Positions 34,322 to 43,014 of a DNA stretch of 64,000 nt are shown piece after piece (the stretch's first letter is position 1; each line of letters begins with the position of its first letter). The notes beneath the pieces are model-generated. The model was not told the origin of the DNA. It did not search any database and was given only the letters and a program-made list of their open reading frames with translations. Origin of the DNA: Motiliproteus sp041586735 (GTDB lineage Bacteria; Pseudomonadota; Gammaproteobacteria; Pseudomonadales; Balneatricaceae); the NCBI GenBank assembly GCA_041586735.1, contig JBFGZQ010000006.1, positions 62,001 through 126,000 of the forward strand, written 5' to 3'. The translations under genes were made by a program, and so were the position numbers.

Positions 34322-35435
34322 CCGCCTTGGACCCCGAGCAGCTAGCCCCCAGCAGCCGGTCCAGCATGGCAATGACCTCATTGACCTGGATGGCGTCCAT
34401 CACCTCCGGGGTGCGCACCCGCTTGCCCCAGCTGATCGCCGCCACATCACTACCGAAGTTTTTTTGCACCTGCTGCGGGTAGGCGTTCACCACCCACTCT
34501 CGGCTCAGATAGGGACCGGTACGATCCGGATTGGAGCTGGCATACAGCCCCAGCGCCGGGGTGCCGGTGGCGGTCGCCATATGCATAGGTCCAGAGTCGG
34601 GCCCCATCACCAACCGCGCGCCTTCGATCAACGCCAGCAGTTGCTTGAGCGAGGTCTTGGCGATCAGATTCAACGGCGGATGCTGACACAGATCGCCCAG
34701 TTGCCGCGCATACTGATGCTCCAGTTCGGTGTTACCACCACTGAGCACCGTGCGCACCCCATACTGGCGCCAAGCATGATCGATCACCTGGGCGTAACCT
34801 GCTACCGACCAGTTGCGAAAATTACGAATCCGCTGGCTGGAGCAGGGACTGATCACCAGATACGCGCCCGCACCGACCAGCGCTCGAGCGGCGGCACGGT
34901 CCTGGTCGGGGATCGGCATCCGCCACTCCAGCTGATCCGCCTCGGCACCGCAGGCACGGACGAAATCCATAAAGCCATCGAGAACATGCTTACGCGGGTT
35001 GGCGGCGATCTGCCGATCAGTAAACCAACGCTGATTATCCTTGGCGCGCTCGTTATCAAAGCCCAGCCGCACTTGCGCCCTGATCGCCAGCGATACCAAG
35101 CTCGAGCGCAATGCGGCCTGCATATGCAACAGCAGGTCAAAGCGCCGATCTTTAAGCTGGCGACGCAGTGCCAGAATTCCCCGCAACCCGGTTTTTTTGT
35201 CGTAACTCAGCAGTTCGACGCCATCAAGCCCCTCAAGCAGGCGCTGTTCGGTCTTGCCTACCACCCAGGTTATGCGACAATCGGGCCACTGGCGTTGCAA
35301 GGCTCGAACGGCAGGCACCGCGTTACAGACATCACCCAAGGCTGAGAGTCGTAGAATGCAGATCGACTCGGGCACACGCCCCAGCAGCGGAGAGATGGCC
35401 AGCGCATGAGCATCTGAAGTACCGGTAAGGTTCAC
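34314..35435 (-). CDS. Glycosyltransferase family 9 (heptosyltransferase, OpsX-like)
   Basis: A 373-residue GT9 enzyme that should transfer heptose to the Kdo of the LPS inner core. Marks: ILRLSALGDVCNAVPAVRAL near residue 27, ISPCSSQRIRNFRNWSVAGYAQVI near 196, and MGPDSGPMHMATATGTPALGLY near 277. In Haemophilus the heptosyltransferase opsX is also next to kdkA and acts on phosphorylated Kdo, which this context copies. The GTG start at 35435 is only two bases from the divergent kdkA ATG; a GTG at 35375 is an alternative that fits the usual GT9 N-terminus better. Confidence 0.85.
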   Translation of the reverse strand: MNLTGTSDAHALAISPLLGRVPESICILRLSALGDVCNAVPAVRALQRQWPDCRITWVVGKTEQRLLEGLDGVELLSYDKKTGLRGILALRRQLKDRRFDLLLHMQAALRSSLVSLAIRAQVRLGFDNERAKDNQRWFTDRQIAANPRKHVLDGFMDFVRACGAEADQLEWRMPIPDQDRAAARALVGAGAYLVISPCSSQRIRNFRNWSVAGYAQVIDHAWRQYGVRTVLSGGNTELEHQYARQLGDLCQHPPLNLIAKTSLKQLLALIEGARLVMGPDSGPMHMATATGTPALGLYASSNPDRTGPYLSREWVVNAYPQQVQKNFGSDVAAISWGKRVRTPEVMDAIQVNEVIAMLDRLLGASCSGSKAGD

Positions 35436-35437
35436 GA

Positions 35438-36145
35438 ATGAATTTCCAAATAATTGAGCAGGGCCACTCCACCCTATTGGTGGCGCCAGAATTAGTCGAT
35501 CATCTTACCCCATCTTGGTTTGATCTCAACTGGTGGCGCAGCCAAGGGGTGGCGATCGACTCAGCGCCCGGCCGCGGCGAGAGCTACTTTTTACACTACC
35601 GCGAACTGGCGCTGAACCTGGTCTGGCGCCACTACAAACGCGGCGGGCTGGTCGCTAACATCAGCGAAGACCGCTATCTGTGGACCGGCCTGCAGCAGAC
35701 CCGTGCCTACCAGGAGTTCGTGCTGACCGCCGAACTGCGCGATCGCGGCCTGCCGGTGCCCCGCCCGCTCGCAGCGCAGGTGATTCGCGAAGGCCTGGGG
35801 TATCGCGCCGACTTGGTCACCGAGCGCCTGCCCGAGGTCAAGTCGATGGCCGATCGGCTGCTGTCCAGCCTGGATGAGTTCCCCTGGTTCGAGGTGGGTA
35901 ACACCATCGCCCGCTTTCATCGCCAGGGACTCGATCACGTCGACCTGAATATTCGTAACATCCTGATCAACAACAACGACCGCGTCTATCTGATCGATTT
36001 TGATCGCTGCCGACTGCGGCCACCACAGCAGCAGTGGCAGCAGGGCAACCTCGATCGGCTGCAACGATCACTGCAAAAACTATTTTCAGATCAGCAATAT
36101 GACTCGCACTGGCAGCACTTGCTGGCCGGTTACCGGCAGGACTGA
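35438..36145 (+). CDS. kdkA: 3-deoxy-D-manno-octulosonic acid kinase
   Basis: KdkA phosphorylates the Kdo of lipid A at O-4. The 235-residue kinase-like protein has GRGESYF near residue 46 (nucleotide loop), a Lys in WRHYKRGG, and the catalytic loop GLDHVDLNIRNILIN near 166-180 followed by LIDFDRCR near 186; these are the KdkA/WaaP-type marks. It is transcribed away from the heptosyltransferase with start codons almost touching. Confidence 0.9.
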   Translation: MNFQIIEQGHSTLLVAPELVDHLTPSWFDLNWWRSQGVAIDSAPGRGESYFLHYRELALNLVWRHYKRGGLVANISEDRYLWTGLQQTRAYQEFVLTAELRDRGLPVPRPLAAQVIREGLGYRADLVTERLPEVKSMADRLLSSLDEFPWFEVGNTIARFHRQGLDHVDLNIRNILINNNDRVYLIDFDRCRLRPPQQQWQQGNLDRLQRSLQKLFSDQQYDSHWQHLLAGYRQD

Positions 36146-36299
36146 TCCGCAGCAGATCAACGCCAAAGAAACGTTCAACTAGCTTTTTAAATCGGCCACT
36201 TAAACCTGCGACAGCGCCACAGGGCAATTCCCTTTTCAGGCGCGGGTGTCTACAATCTCTACACTTTTGTTAGCAGCCTAAGCCTGACTAACAGGTCAC

Positions 36300-36327
36300 T
36301 CCTGAACCTGGCTGCGATAACTATAAT
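36300..36327 (+). promoter_or_regulatory. Probable ilvE promoter
   Basis: A consensus -10 box TATAAT lies at 36322-36327, 45 bases before the ilvE ATG. The -35 region (near 36299-36304) is poor, so expression may need an activator. Confidence 0.45.
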
Positions 36328-36372
36328 GACTCTGTCGGACCGGTTTTTCTGACTTTTTCCTGAGGTAACATC

Positions 36373-37368
36373 ATGTCTGCGTTTGGTACGGTATTCATGC
36401 CTGAAATGGCGATCTCCTGGTTTGACGGTTCACGCTGGAGCGCTATGGAGATGGTGCCGAGCAACAGTATTCAGCTCCATCCGGGCGCGCATGTGCTGCA
36501 CTACTCCAGCACCTGCTTTGAAGGGATGAAAGCCTTCCGCCACGCCGATGGTTCGACCCAGATCTTCCGACTGGACAGCGGCCTGAAGCGCTTTGCCCAA
36601 AGCAGCCGCTTACTGGCGCTGCCGCAGATCGACCCCGCCGCTACCGCTAAAATGATTACCGACAGCGTAGCCCATTTTGCCGCCGAGGTACCCGCGCCTC
36701 CCGGTTCGATGTATATCCGCCCGACCCATATCGGCACCGAGCCTGCGATCGGCAAGGCCGCGGCCCCGTCGATGACCTCCTGTCAGTACATCCTGCTATC
36801 GCCGGTGGGCGATTATTTTGCCGGTGGCGACGCCTGTCTGCGACTCTTGGTGGAGGACCAGGGGATGCGTTGTGCACCCCATAACGGTATGACCAAGAGC
36901 GGCGGCAACTACGCCAGCGCGTTGCGGCCGATTATGCAGGCTCGTGCCGAGTTCAACGCCGACCAGGTGCTGTTCTGCCCCGGTGGTGATGTCCAGGAGA
37001 CCGGTGCCGCCAACTTCTTGCTGATCGACGGTGACGAGATCATCACCAAGGCGCTGGATGAAAGCTTCCTCCACGGCGTTACTCGCGATTCAATCTTAAC
37101 GATCGCCCGCGATCAGGGGATGAAGGTCTCTGAGCGTCAACTAAGTGTCGAAGAGCTGCTGGAACGCGCCACCAAGCCCGGTTGCGAAGCGGCGCTCTCA
37201 GGCACCGCGGCGGTGTTAACGCCAGTCGGCACCCTGATCTATCAGGGTAAAGATATCAAGGTCGGCAACGGCGGCGTAGGCCAGACCACCGTCAAACTAC
37301 GCCGGGCCCTGAACGATATTCAATGGGGCAATGCCGAAGATCGTCACGGTTGGTTAACCCGCGTCTAA
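36373..37368 (+). CDS. ilvE: Branched-chain amino acid aminotransferase
   Basis: A PLP enzyme that performs the last step of Leu, Ile and Val synthesis. The 331-residue class IV aminotransferase has the Lys Schiff-base site in NGMTKSGGNYA near residue 174, HYSSTCFEGMKAFR near 43-56, GDVQETGAANFL near 205 and SGTAAVLTPVG near 277. Its pattern is that of the group II BCATs. It is a single gene with its own promoter and a downstream hairpin. Confidence 0.93.
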   Translation: MSAFGTVFMPEMAISWFDGSRWSAMEMVPSNSIQLHPGAHVLHYSSTCFEGMKAFRHADGSTQIFRLDSGLKRFAQSSRLLALPQIDPAATAKMITDSVAHFAAEVPAPPGSMYIRPTHIGTEPAIGKAAAPSMTSCQYILLSPVGDYFAGGDACLRLLVEDQGMRCAPHNGMTKSGGNYASALRPIMQARAEFNADQVLFCPGGDVQETGAANFLLIDGDEIITKALDESFLHGVTRDSILTIARDQGMKVSERQLSVEELLERATKPGCEAALSGTAAVLTPVGTLIYQGKDIKVGNGGVGQTTVKLRRALNDIQWGNAEDRHGWLTRV

Positions 37369-37389
37369 TAAGCTTGCAGCCCAACCCCT

Positions 37390-37421
37390 AACAAGCCCCG
37401 CCAGCTATGGCGGGGCTTGTT
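37390..37421 (+). terminator. ilvE terminator hairpin
   Basis: A perfect 13-bp stem AACAAGCCCCGCC / GGCGGGGCTTGTT with loop AGCTAT lies 21 bases after the ilvE stop; the T run after it is weak. Confidence 0.8.
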
Positions 37422-37563
37422 GCTATTCAGATCCAGCGATGCCGAGCATCGTCTGCAAACAGCCTCGATAGCCGCTCAAAGAGTGCATAAAGATAGCGGT
37501 GCTTGCAGGCCAGCGCTGATACGGCTCGTGCCTCACCAGCGCCGACATCAACCGACCCGCGTC

Positions 37564-38709
37564 TCAGCGAACCGCCATGTTCGGTTTAAACAGTTTGACA
37601 TACTCGCCGTATCCCTGTGCCTCCAGCTCTTCTACGGGGATAAAGCGCAGCGCTGCGGAGTTGATGCAGTGGCGTAAGCCGGTGGGAGCCGGACCATCAT
37701 CAAAGATATGCCCCAGGTGCGAATCGCCGATGTTACTGCGCACTTCGGTACGGACGCCAAACCAGCTGCGATCGTCGCGAGTGCTGATCACACCCTCGGC
37801 AATCGGCCGGGTGAAGCTGGGCCAGCCGGTACCGGATTTGAACTTATCGATCGAGGAGTACAGCGGTTCGCCGGTAACGATATCGACATAGATACCGGCA
37901 CGTTGGTTATCCCAGTACTCGTTATCAAAAGCCCGTTCGGTGCCCTCCTCTTGAGTCACCTGGTATTGGAGCGGGGTGAGCCGGCTGCGAATCTCATCGA
38001 TTGAAGGCTTGCTGTAGGTCGCCACCTTGATGGGCTTAGTCATCGCGGCGTCAGCAGCAGAGCCTTGATACAGGGAATAATCCAGCTTTAGGTCTTTACC
38101 CCAGGCACGCTCAACAAACTGAATCCGCCCCGAGCCGTTGGTATAGTAGGTGTAGCGCAGAGGATTGATTTTGTAATAGTCCTGATGGTAATCCTCAGCG
38201 GGATAAAAGCGTTTGAATGCGGTGATCTCCACGGCGATCGGCTTATCGAAACGCCCCGAGGCGGCCAGCGCTGCCCGCGACTGTTCGGCTAGGACGCGCT
38301 CAGTGTCGCTGCTGTAAAAAATACCGGGACGGTACTGGCTACCCCGGTCATAGAAGGAACCGCCGCCATCGGTCGGATCGAAGATCCGCCAAAACGACTC
38401 CAGCAGCCCCTGATAGCTGATCTGCTGCGGGTCGTAATAGACCTGCACCGCTTCGGTATGACCGGTACGCCCGCTGGAGACCTGTTTGTAAGTAGGGTTA
38501 AGTTCATCGCCTCCGGTATAGCCGGAGATCGCCGCTTGCACGCCGGGGACTTTTTCGAAGGCGGATTCTACGCACCAGAAGCAGCCACCGGCAAAGGTCG
38601 CCACCGAGAGCACTTTGTCGGACATCGGCGGCAGCGTGGTTTCGGCACGGCTCAGGGTATGCACCCCCAGCATCAGCGTGGCCATAGCCACTAGAATGAG
38701 TTTATTCAT
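37564..38709 (-). CDS. msrAB: Periplasmic methionine sulfoxide reductase MsrA-MsrB fusion
   Basis: A 381-residue fusion that repairs both S- and R-methionine sulfoxide. The start at 38709 has GGAG eight to ten bases upstream and gives a Sec signal peptide (MNKLILVAMATLMLGVHTLSRA), so it acts in the periplasm. The MsrA domain has GGCFWC (Cys43, Cys46); the MsrB domain has SGTGWPSF, DSHLGHIFDDGPAPTG and catalytic Cys348 in RHCINSAALRF. The mature protein has only these three Cys: the zinc CxxC pairs are absent and Thr stands where many MsrB have a recycling Cys (SGCGWPSF). Confidence 0.92.
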   Translation of the reverse strand: MNKLILVAMATLMLGVHTLSRAETTLPPMSDKVLSVATFAGGCFWCVESAFEKVPGVQAAISGYTGGDELNPTYKQVSSGRTGHTEAVQVYYDPQQISYQGLLESFWRIFDPTDGGGSFYDRGSQYRPGIFYSSDTERVLAEQSRAALAASGRFDKPIAVEITAFKRFYPAEDYHQDYYKINPLRYTYYTNGSGRIQFVERAWGKDLKLDYSLYQGSAADAAMTKPIKVATYSKPSIDEIRSRLTPLQYQVTQEEGTERAFDNEYWDNQRAGIYVDIVTGEPLYSSIDKFKSGTGWPSFTRPIAEGVISTRDDRSWFGVRTEVRSNIGDSHLGHIFDDGPAPTGLRHCINSAALRFIPVEELEAQGYGEYVKLFKPNMAVR

Positions 38710-38837
38710 GTGAGACTCCGTTGTGCTGAGCACTTATCGATTGCTCAGACCCGTTATCGATAGGAGCACCCCGCTCCTGCTTGTTAAGACCCACAGCAGC
38801 CCGATACGTTACAACAGAATTTCAGGATGATCCTAGC

Positions 38838-39482
38838 CTACAGCGAGAGCCGCTGTTCAATCTGACGCAACAGCCGCTGCGGCTGTTGATAATCGAGCGC
38901 CAACAGGCTGCGCTGAGCACCCTGCTCCAAAATCAAACTGGGGAATCCCCGGGCACCCAGATCGCGGCACAGGGCGATCTCTTGCTGTAAGGTCTGCTGG
39001 GTCATCTCAGCGGCGAGATCGTGCTTGAAGCTCTCCCCATCGAGCCCCAGCTCCACGGCCAACGCTAGCAAGGTGCTGTCGTCCGACGGATTACGGGCAT
39101 TGAGGTAGTAAGCCGTCTGGATCGCCAGGGTCATCGCCGCGTCAGCCTGCTGCTGCCGCGCCGCTATCACCGCGCGACAGGCGGGATAGGTTGAACGCCG
39201 CGGTTGGCACTGCTGCCAGAATGCAAAATTGAACTCGGTACCCGGCACCCGAGCCTGTATCTGCCGCCAGGTGCTCTGTAAAAATTGCTGCATCTCGGCG
39301 GCCATCGGCTCACTGCTATCGGCGGCCAAGCCGCCCACCAGCCGTACCACCCGGATCGACGCCGGCAGTTCACTGAGGAGCTGCTGCCAGCAGGGGTTAA
39401 ACGCCCAGCACCAGCTGCACATCGGGTCATGAGCGTAATAGAGCGTTGCCTGAGACGGGTTGGCTGGCTCAGTTTTTGACAT
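38838..39482 (-). CDS. DsbA-family (thioredoxin-fold) protein
   Basis: A 214-residue cytosolic thioredoxin-fold protein with an active-site CSWC motif (Cys22, Cys25) in DPMCSWCWAFNP, the pattern of FrnE/2-hydroxychromene isomerase-like DsbA relatives, and a cis-Pro region ARGFPSLIL near 180. No signal peptide is present. AAGGAGGA lies before the ATG. It is probably a thiol-disulfide oxidoreductase; partners are unknown. It lies between msrAB and the pyrimidine genes on the same strand. Confidence 0.85.
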   Translation of the reverse strand: MSKTEPANPSQATLYYAHDPMCSWCWAFNPCWQQLLSELPASIRVVRLVGGLAADSSEPMAAEMQQFLQSTWRQIQARVPGTEFNFAFWQQCQPRRSTYPACRAVIAARQQQADAAMTLAIQTAYYLNARNPSDDSTLLALAVELGLDGESFKHDLAAEMTQQTLQQEIALCRDLGARGFPSLILEQGAQRSLLALDYQQPQRLLRQIEQRLSL

Positions 39483-39502
39483 GCAGGCTCCTCCTTAACG
39501 GC

Positions 39503-39520
39503 GTCGGGTTAAAACCCGAC
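39503..39520. repeat. REP-like palindrome
   Basis: GTCGGGTT-AA-AACCCGAC, a perfect 8-bp inverted repeat followed by CTACA, lies between the DsbA-family gene and the dihydroorotase-like gene. A near copy with the same CTACA flank is found at 53662-53685, and a degenerate one at 180-197. Confidence 0.75.
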
Positions 39521-40792
39521 CTACAGTGGATAAACCTGCACGCCCGCCAACAGGGTATAGTTCACCTGTCCACTGAGGGGTTGCCCCCAATAGGGGCTGT
39601 TCTGGCCCCGCGAGCGATTGCTGGCAGCATCCAGGGTCCAGCGCTGCTGCGGATCAAAAATACAGATATCCGCCAGTGCCCCGACCCCTAGCTGCCCCAG
39701 CTCACTGCCCAGGATGCGTGCCGGGGCACTGCTGAGCATAGCGATCAATTGCGGCAAGCTCAGCAACTGCTGTTCCACCAGTTTTAGACCTAGAGGCAGC
39801 AGGGTCTGCAAGCCGGTCATCCCCGGTTCGGTGGCGCTGAAAGGCGCCGCTTTGGCGGCCGCCTCGTGCGGCTGATGATCGGAGCTTAGCGCGCTGATGC
39901 CGCCGCGCACCAACGCCGCCTGCAGCCCTGCTCGATCACCGGCTGAACGCAACGGCGGCGACAGGTGAAAACGGCTGTCGAAGCCCTCTAAAAAGGAATC
40001 GTCGAGCAGCAGCTGATGCACCGCGACATCGCTACTGACCTGCTGACCACGCGCCTGCGCCTGTTCGATCATCTCGAGGGAGCGCTCGCACGACAGCTGG
40101 CCAAAATGCAGCCGTGCCCCAGCCTGCTCGGCCAGCAGCAGATAGCGCGACACCTCGAGAGTCTCTGCGACCCTGGGGATCCCCTCCAATCCAAGGCGCA
40201 TCGCTGTCGCCCCATCATGGGCACAACCCGCGCCCAGGATCGGCTCGTTGGGGCGGACAAAGACCAGCAGATCGTGGGTGGCGGCGTATTCCAGGCAGCG
40301 CAGCAGGGTCTGGGTGTTGGGCACCCCGAAACCGGCGTTACTGAAGCCCACGCAACCGACCTCTTGCAGCGACACCATGTTACTGAGCTGCTCGCCCTCG
40401 AGACCTTGGGTCAATGCCCCTAGGGGCAGCACCCGCACATTAGCGGCGACCGCTGCTCGGTCCTGAATCAAGCGTGCGATCGCAGGGGTGTCCAGAACCG
40501 GCTGGGTCACCGGTGAGCAACACAGGCTGGTGATCCCGCCCGCAGCGGCGGCAGCCCCTTCGCTGGCAATCGTACCTTTGTGGGTCTGTCCCGGCTCGCG
40601 CAGCGCGGCTTGCAGGTCGATAAACCCGGGGCACACCACCTGACCGCTGGCGTCGATCTGCTGTTGCACCTCAAAGCCCTCAGGCGGCGTGCCCACGGCC
40701 ACCACGCGTCCGTGCTGTAGATAGAGGTCACACTGTCCGTCGATGTTGTTGGCCGGATCGATCAACCGACCGCCTTGAATATGAATGTTCAT
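39521..40792 (-). CDS. pyrC': Dihydroorotase-like protein, inactive PyrC' (PyrX) type
   Basis: A 423-residue amidohydrolase-fold homologue of dihydroorotase that, next to pyrB, is expected to be the non-catalytic partner of aspartate carbamoyltransferase as in Pseudomonas. The zinc-binding His-x-His after GFID is replaced by Gln-Ala-Ala (residues 61-63, DLQAALREPG), and other usual His ligands are missing (VRPNE for HxED), though SSDHQPHE retains the Asp loop. It should therefore lack dihydroorotase activity, and a separate active enzyme must exist elsewhere. It follows pyrB by 85 bases. Confidence 0.88.
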   Translation of the reverse strand: MNIHIQGGRLIDPANNIDGQCDLYLQHGRVVAVGTPPEGFEVQQQIDASGQVVCPGFIDLQAALREPGQTHKGTIASEGAAAAAGGITSLCCSPVTQPVLDTPAIARLIQDRAAVAANVRVLPLGALTQGLEGEQLSNMVSLQEVGCVGFSNAGFGVPNTQTLLRCLEYAATHDLLVFVRPNEPILGAGCAHDGATAMRLGLEGIPRVAETLEVSRYLLLAEQAGARLHFGQLSCERSLEMIEQAQARGQQVSSDVAVHQLLLDDSFLEGFDSRFHLSPPLRSAGDRAGLQAALVRGGISALSSDHQPHEAAAKAAPFSATEPGMTGLQTLLPLGLKLVEQQLLSLPQLIAMLSSAPARILGSELGQLGVGALADICIFDPQQRWTLDAASNRSRGQNSPYWGQPLSGQVNYTLLAGVQVYPL

Positions 40793-40834
40793 CGTTACTC
40801 TGCCTAGCTTGTCAATTAGGAGGCTGGGGCTTAC

Positions 40835-40868
40835 TCAGCTCAGGGTTATATTCAGTTCAGGGTTATAT
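40835..40868. repeat. Tandem pair of 17-bp repeats between pyrB and pyrC'
   Basis: TCAGCTCAGGGTTATAT (40835-40851) is followed directly by TCAGTTCAGGGTTATAT (40852-40868), one mismatch apart, ending nine bases from the pyrB stop. Confidence 0.8.
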
Positions 40869-40877
40869 AGCGCAACG

Positions 40878-41861
40878 CTATTCGGCGCTCAGCTGTTGAC
40901 CACTCATGGCCATCGACATCACCGCCATCCGGGTGGCGATACCATAGCCGACCTGTTTGAGGATCAGCGACTGGGCACCATCAGCGACCTCGGATTCGAT
41001 CTCGACGCCGCGGTTGATCGGCCCGGGGTGCATCACGATCGCACCGGGATTGGCCACCGCCAGACGCTCGCGGGTCAGCCCAAAGAGCTTGTAAAACTCG
41101 CCCTGTGACGGCAGAAAGGCGCTCTTCATTCTTTCGAGCTGTAAACGCAGCATGATCACCACATCCACATCCTTGAGCCCCAGGTTCAGATCGCTGTAGA
41201 CCTTGACGCCCAGGCTGTCGACATCGGTGGGCAGCAGGGTCTTGGGCGCAATCACCCGCACCTCGGCGGCACCCAGGGTCTGCAGCGCATGGATCTGCGA
41301 GCGCGCCACCCGCGAGTGCAGCACATCGCCGACAATGGCCACTCTGAGCGCGCCAAACTCGCCTTGGTGGCGCCGAATCGTCAGCATATCCAGCATCGCC
41401 TGGGTGGGATGAGCGTGGCGGCCATCACCGGCATTGATGATGGCGACATGGGGGGTGACATGCTCGGCGATAAAATGCGCCGCGCCGCTATGCGGATGGC
41501 GCACCACAAACATATCGCTCTGCATCGCTTCGAGATTCCACAGGGTGTCGCGCAGGGTCTCGCCCTTGGTGGTTGCCGAGGTGGCGATATCGAGATTCAA
41601 GACGTCCGCCGATAAGCGTTTGGCGGCCAGTTCGAAGGTACTGCGGGTGCGGGTGCTGTTCTCAAAAAACAGATTCACCACGGTCTTGCCGCGTAGCAGC
41701 GGCACCTTCTTGACCGATTGCGCCCCCATATCGACGAACGAGTCGGCAGTATTGAGAATATCGGTCAATAGCTCAAGACTGAGCCCCTCGGTAGTCAAAA
41801 AATGACGCAGCTGTCCCTGTGCGTTCAGTTGCAGCTGGAGGCTGTCACGGTTTGGAGTCAT
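40878..41861 (-). CDS. pyrB: Aspartate carbamoyltransferase catalytic subunit
   Basis: PyrB joins carbamoyl phosphate and aspartate in the first committed step of pyrimidine synthesis. The 327-residue protein has the carbamoyl-phosphate loop FENSTRTRSTF near residues 66-76, HPTQAMLDMLT near 133-143, and HPGPINRGVE near 280 of the aspartate domain. No pyrI regulatory subunit is seen; with PyrC' this fits the large class A ATCase of pseudomonads. It lies 128 bases after pyrR on the same strand. Confidence 0.95.
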   Translation of the reverse strand: MTPNRDSLQLQLNAQGQLRHFLTTEGLSLELLTDILNTADSFVDMGAQSVKKVPLLRGKTVVNLFFENSTRTRSTFELAAKRLSADVLNLDIATSATTKGETLRDTLWNLEAMQSDMFVVRHPHSGAAHFIAEHVTPHVAIINAGDGRHAHPTQAMLDMLTIRRHQGEFGALRVAIVGDVLHSRVARSQIHALQTLGAAEVRVIAPKTLLPTDVDSLGVKVYSDLNLGLKDVDVVIMLRLQLERMKSAFLPSQGEFYKLFGLTRERLAVANPGAIVMHPGPINRGVEIESEVADGAQSLILKQVGYGIATRMAVMSMAMSGQQLSAE

Positions 41862-41989
41862 CTCAACAGTCCAAGTCGGTTAAAAGGTTTTCTCTATAAG
41901 CAGAGGCGGTAAGGGATCGCTGTAAGAAATGGTTTTGAGTGCATGGCTGAGCATCGATCGCTGCGGGCGCATCAAGCCAGAGCCAGCCA

Positions 41990-42493
41990 TCAGCGCCGCA
42001 GCACGTGTAGCGTCAGGGGTTCAGGCCCCGACAGTTTGATCTGCTGGCCGGCATCCAGGCGCAGTGTTTTACCGACTATATCGGCGCGAATGGGTAACTC
42101 GCGCGCCTGCAGGTCCACCAAGGTCATCAGCAACACCGAGGCTGGGCGGCCATAATCGAACAACTCGTTCAACGCCGCGCGTACGGTCCGACCACTCATC
42201 AGCACATCATCGATCAGCACGATATCCCGATCCTCGGTCACCACCGGCAGTGCCGAGGGCTGTACCTTGGGATTGAGACCGATACGGGTGAAGTCGTCGC
42301 GATAAAAGCTGATATCCAGGATCCCGATCGGATCCTCCAATTCCAATAACTGACGGACCCGCTCGGCCAGCCAGACGCCGCCGCTGCGGATACCCACCAG
42401 CATCGGCTTATCGATACCGCGCTCTGTCAGCTGCTGCTTCAGTTCGGCGGTCATGCTCTGCAACAACTGTTCTACGTCGATATGCTCTGGCAT
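41990..42493 (-). CDS. pyrR: Pyr operon regulator / uracil phosphoribosyltransferase PyrR
   Basis: A 167-residue PRTase-fold protein with the PRPP motif VLIDDVLMSGRTVRAAL near residues 92-108 and a GIRSGGVWLA loop near 34. In Gram-positives PyrR binds pyr mRNA; in proteobacteria the pyrRBC' order is kept but the regulatory role is less clear. AGGATC lies nine bases before the ATG. It is between ruvX and pyrB, all on the minus strand. Confidence 0.92.
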   Translation of the reverse strand: MPEHIDVEQLLQSMTAELKQQLTERGIDKPMLVGIRSGGVWLAERVRQLLELEDPIGILDISFYRDDFTRIGLNPKVQPSALPVVTEDRDIVLIDDVLMSGRTVRAALNELFDYGRPASVLLMTLVDLQARELPIRADIVGKTLRLDAGQQIKLSGPEPLTLHVLRR

Positions 42494-42503
42494 TCGTCAG
42501 ATC

Positions 42504-42944
42504 CTACTGTGGAGTTAATTTATCCAGACTGGAGCGATGCACCGGTTCACGAAACCAGCTCTCCAGAATCAATTGGGCGGCGATGCCATCCATCGAATGT
42601 TTTTTAAAATTGGCCTCACCTCCCGCCGCCAGATGGTAGCCTTTAGCTTCGTGGCTGGTCAGGCGTTCGTCCATCAGATAACTGGGGCGAGCGAATTGGG
42701 CATGCAGGCGATTGGCGAATTTGCGGGTTCGGTAGGACATCTCGCATAGGCTGCCATCCATATTCAGCGGCAGTCCCACCACAAAAGCCTCGGGTTGCCA
42801 CTCTTGAACCAGCGCCTCTATACGCTGCCAATCCGGCACCCCCTCTTTCGCGGAGATCGGCTTCAGCGCCGTGGCGGTACCAATGATAGCCTCGCCCACA
42901 GCCACCCCGAAACGGGTCGTACCAAAATCGAATGCCAGAATCAA
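42504..42944 (-). CDS. ruvX: Putative pre-16S rRNA nuclease (RuvX/YqgF)
   Basis: A 146-residue RNase H-fold nuclease linked to 16S rRNA 5' end maturation. It has the YqgF block AFDFGTTRFGVAVG at residues 4-17, VGLPLNMDGS near 57, and LMDERLTSHEAKGY near 92. The start appears to be a TTG at 42944 (M-I-L-A-F), since no ATG fits. It follows algH by 70 bases and precedes pyrR by 10, the gene order of Pseudomonas. Confidence 0.92.
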   Translation of the reverse strand: MILAFDFGTTRFGVAVGEAIIGTATALKPISAKEGVPDWQRIEALVQEWQPEAFVVGLPLNMDGSLCEMSYRTRKFANRLHAQFARPSYLMDERLTSHEAKGYHLAAGGEANFKKHSMDGIAAQLILESWFREPVHRSSLDKLTPQ

Positions 42945-43014
42945 AGCCAGTGCTCACTATCAGGAGGGATCGAGGTACCGAACCACCGCCGTGGCAGACT
43001 GCTAGCCACGCTGC

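Noticed and set aside
34464..35345. A 293-residue plus-strand frame antisense to the heptosyltransferase
   Set aside because: Shadow of the GT9 gene, which shows clear family motifs in the other strand.
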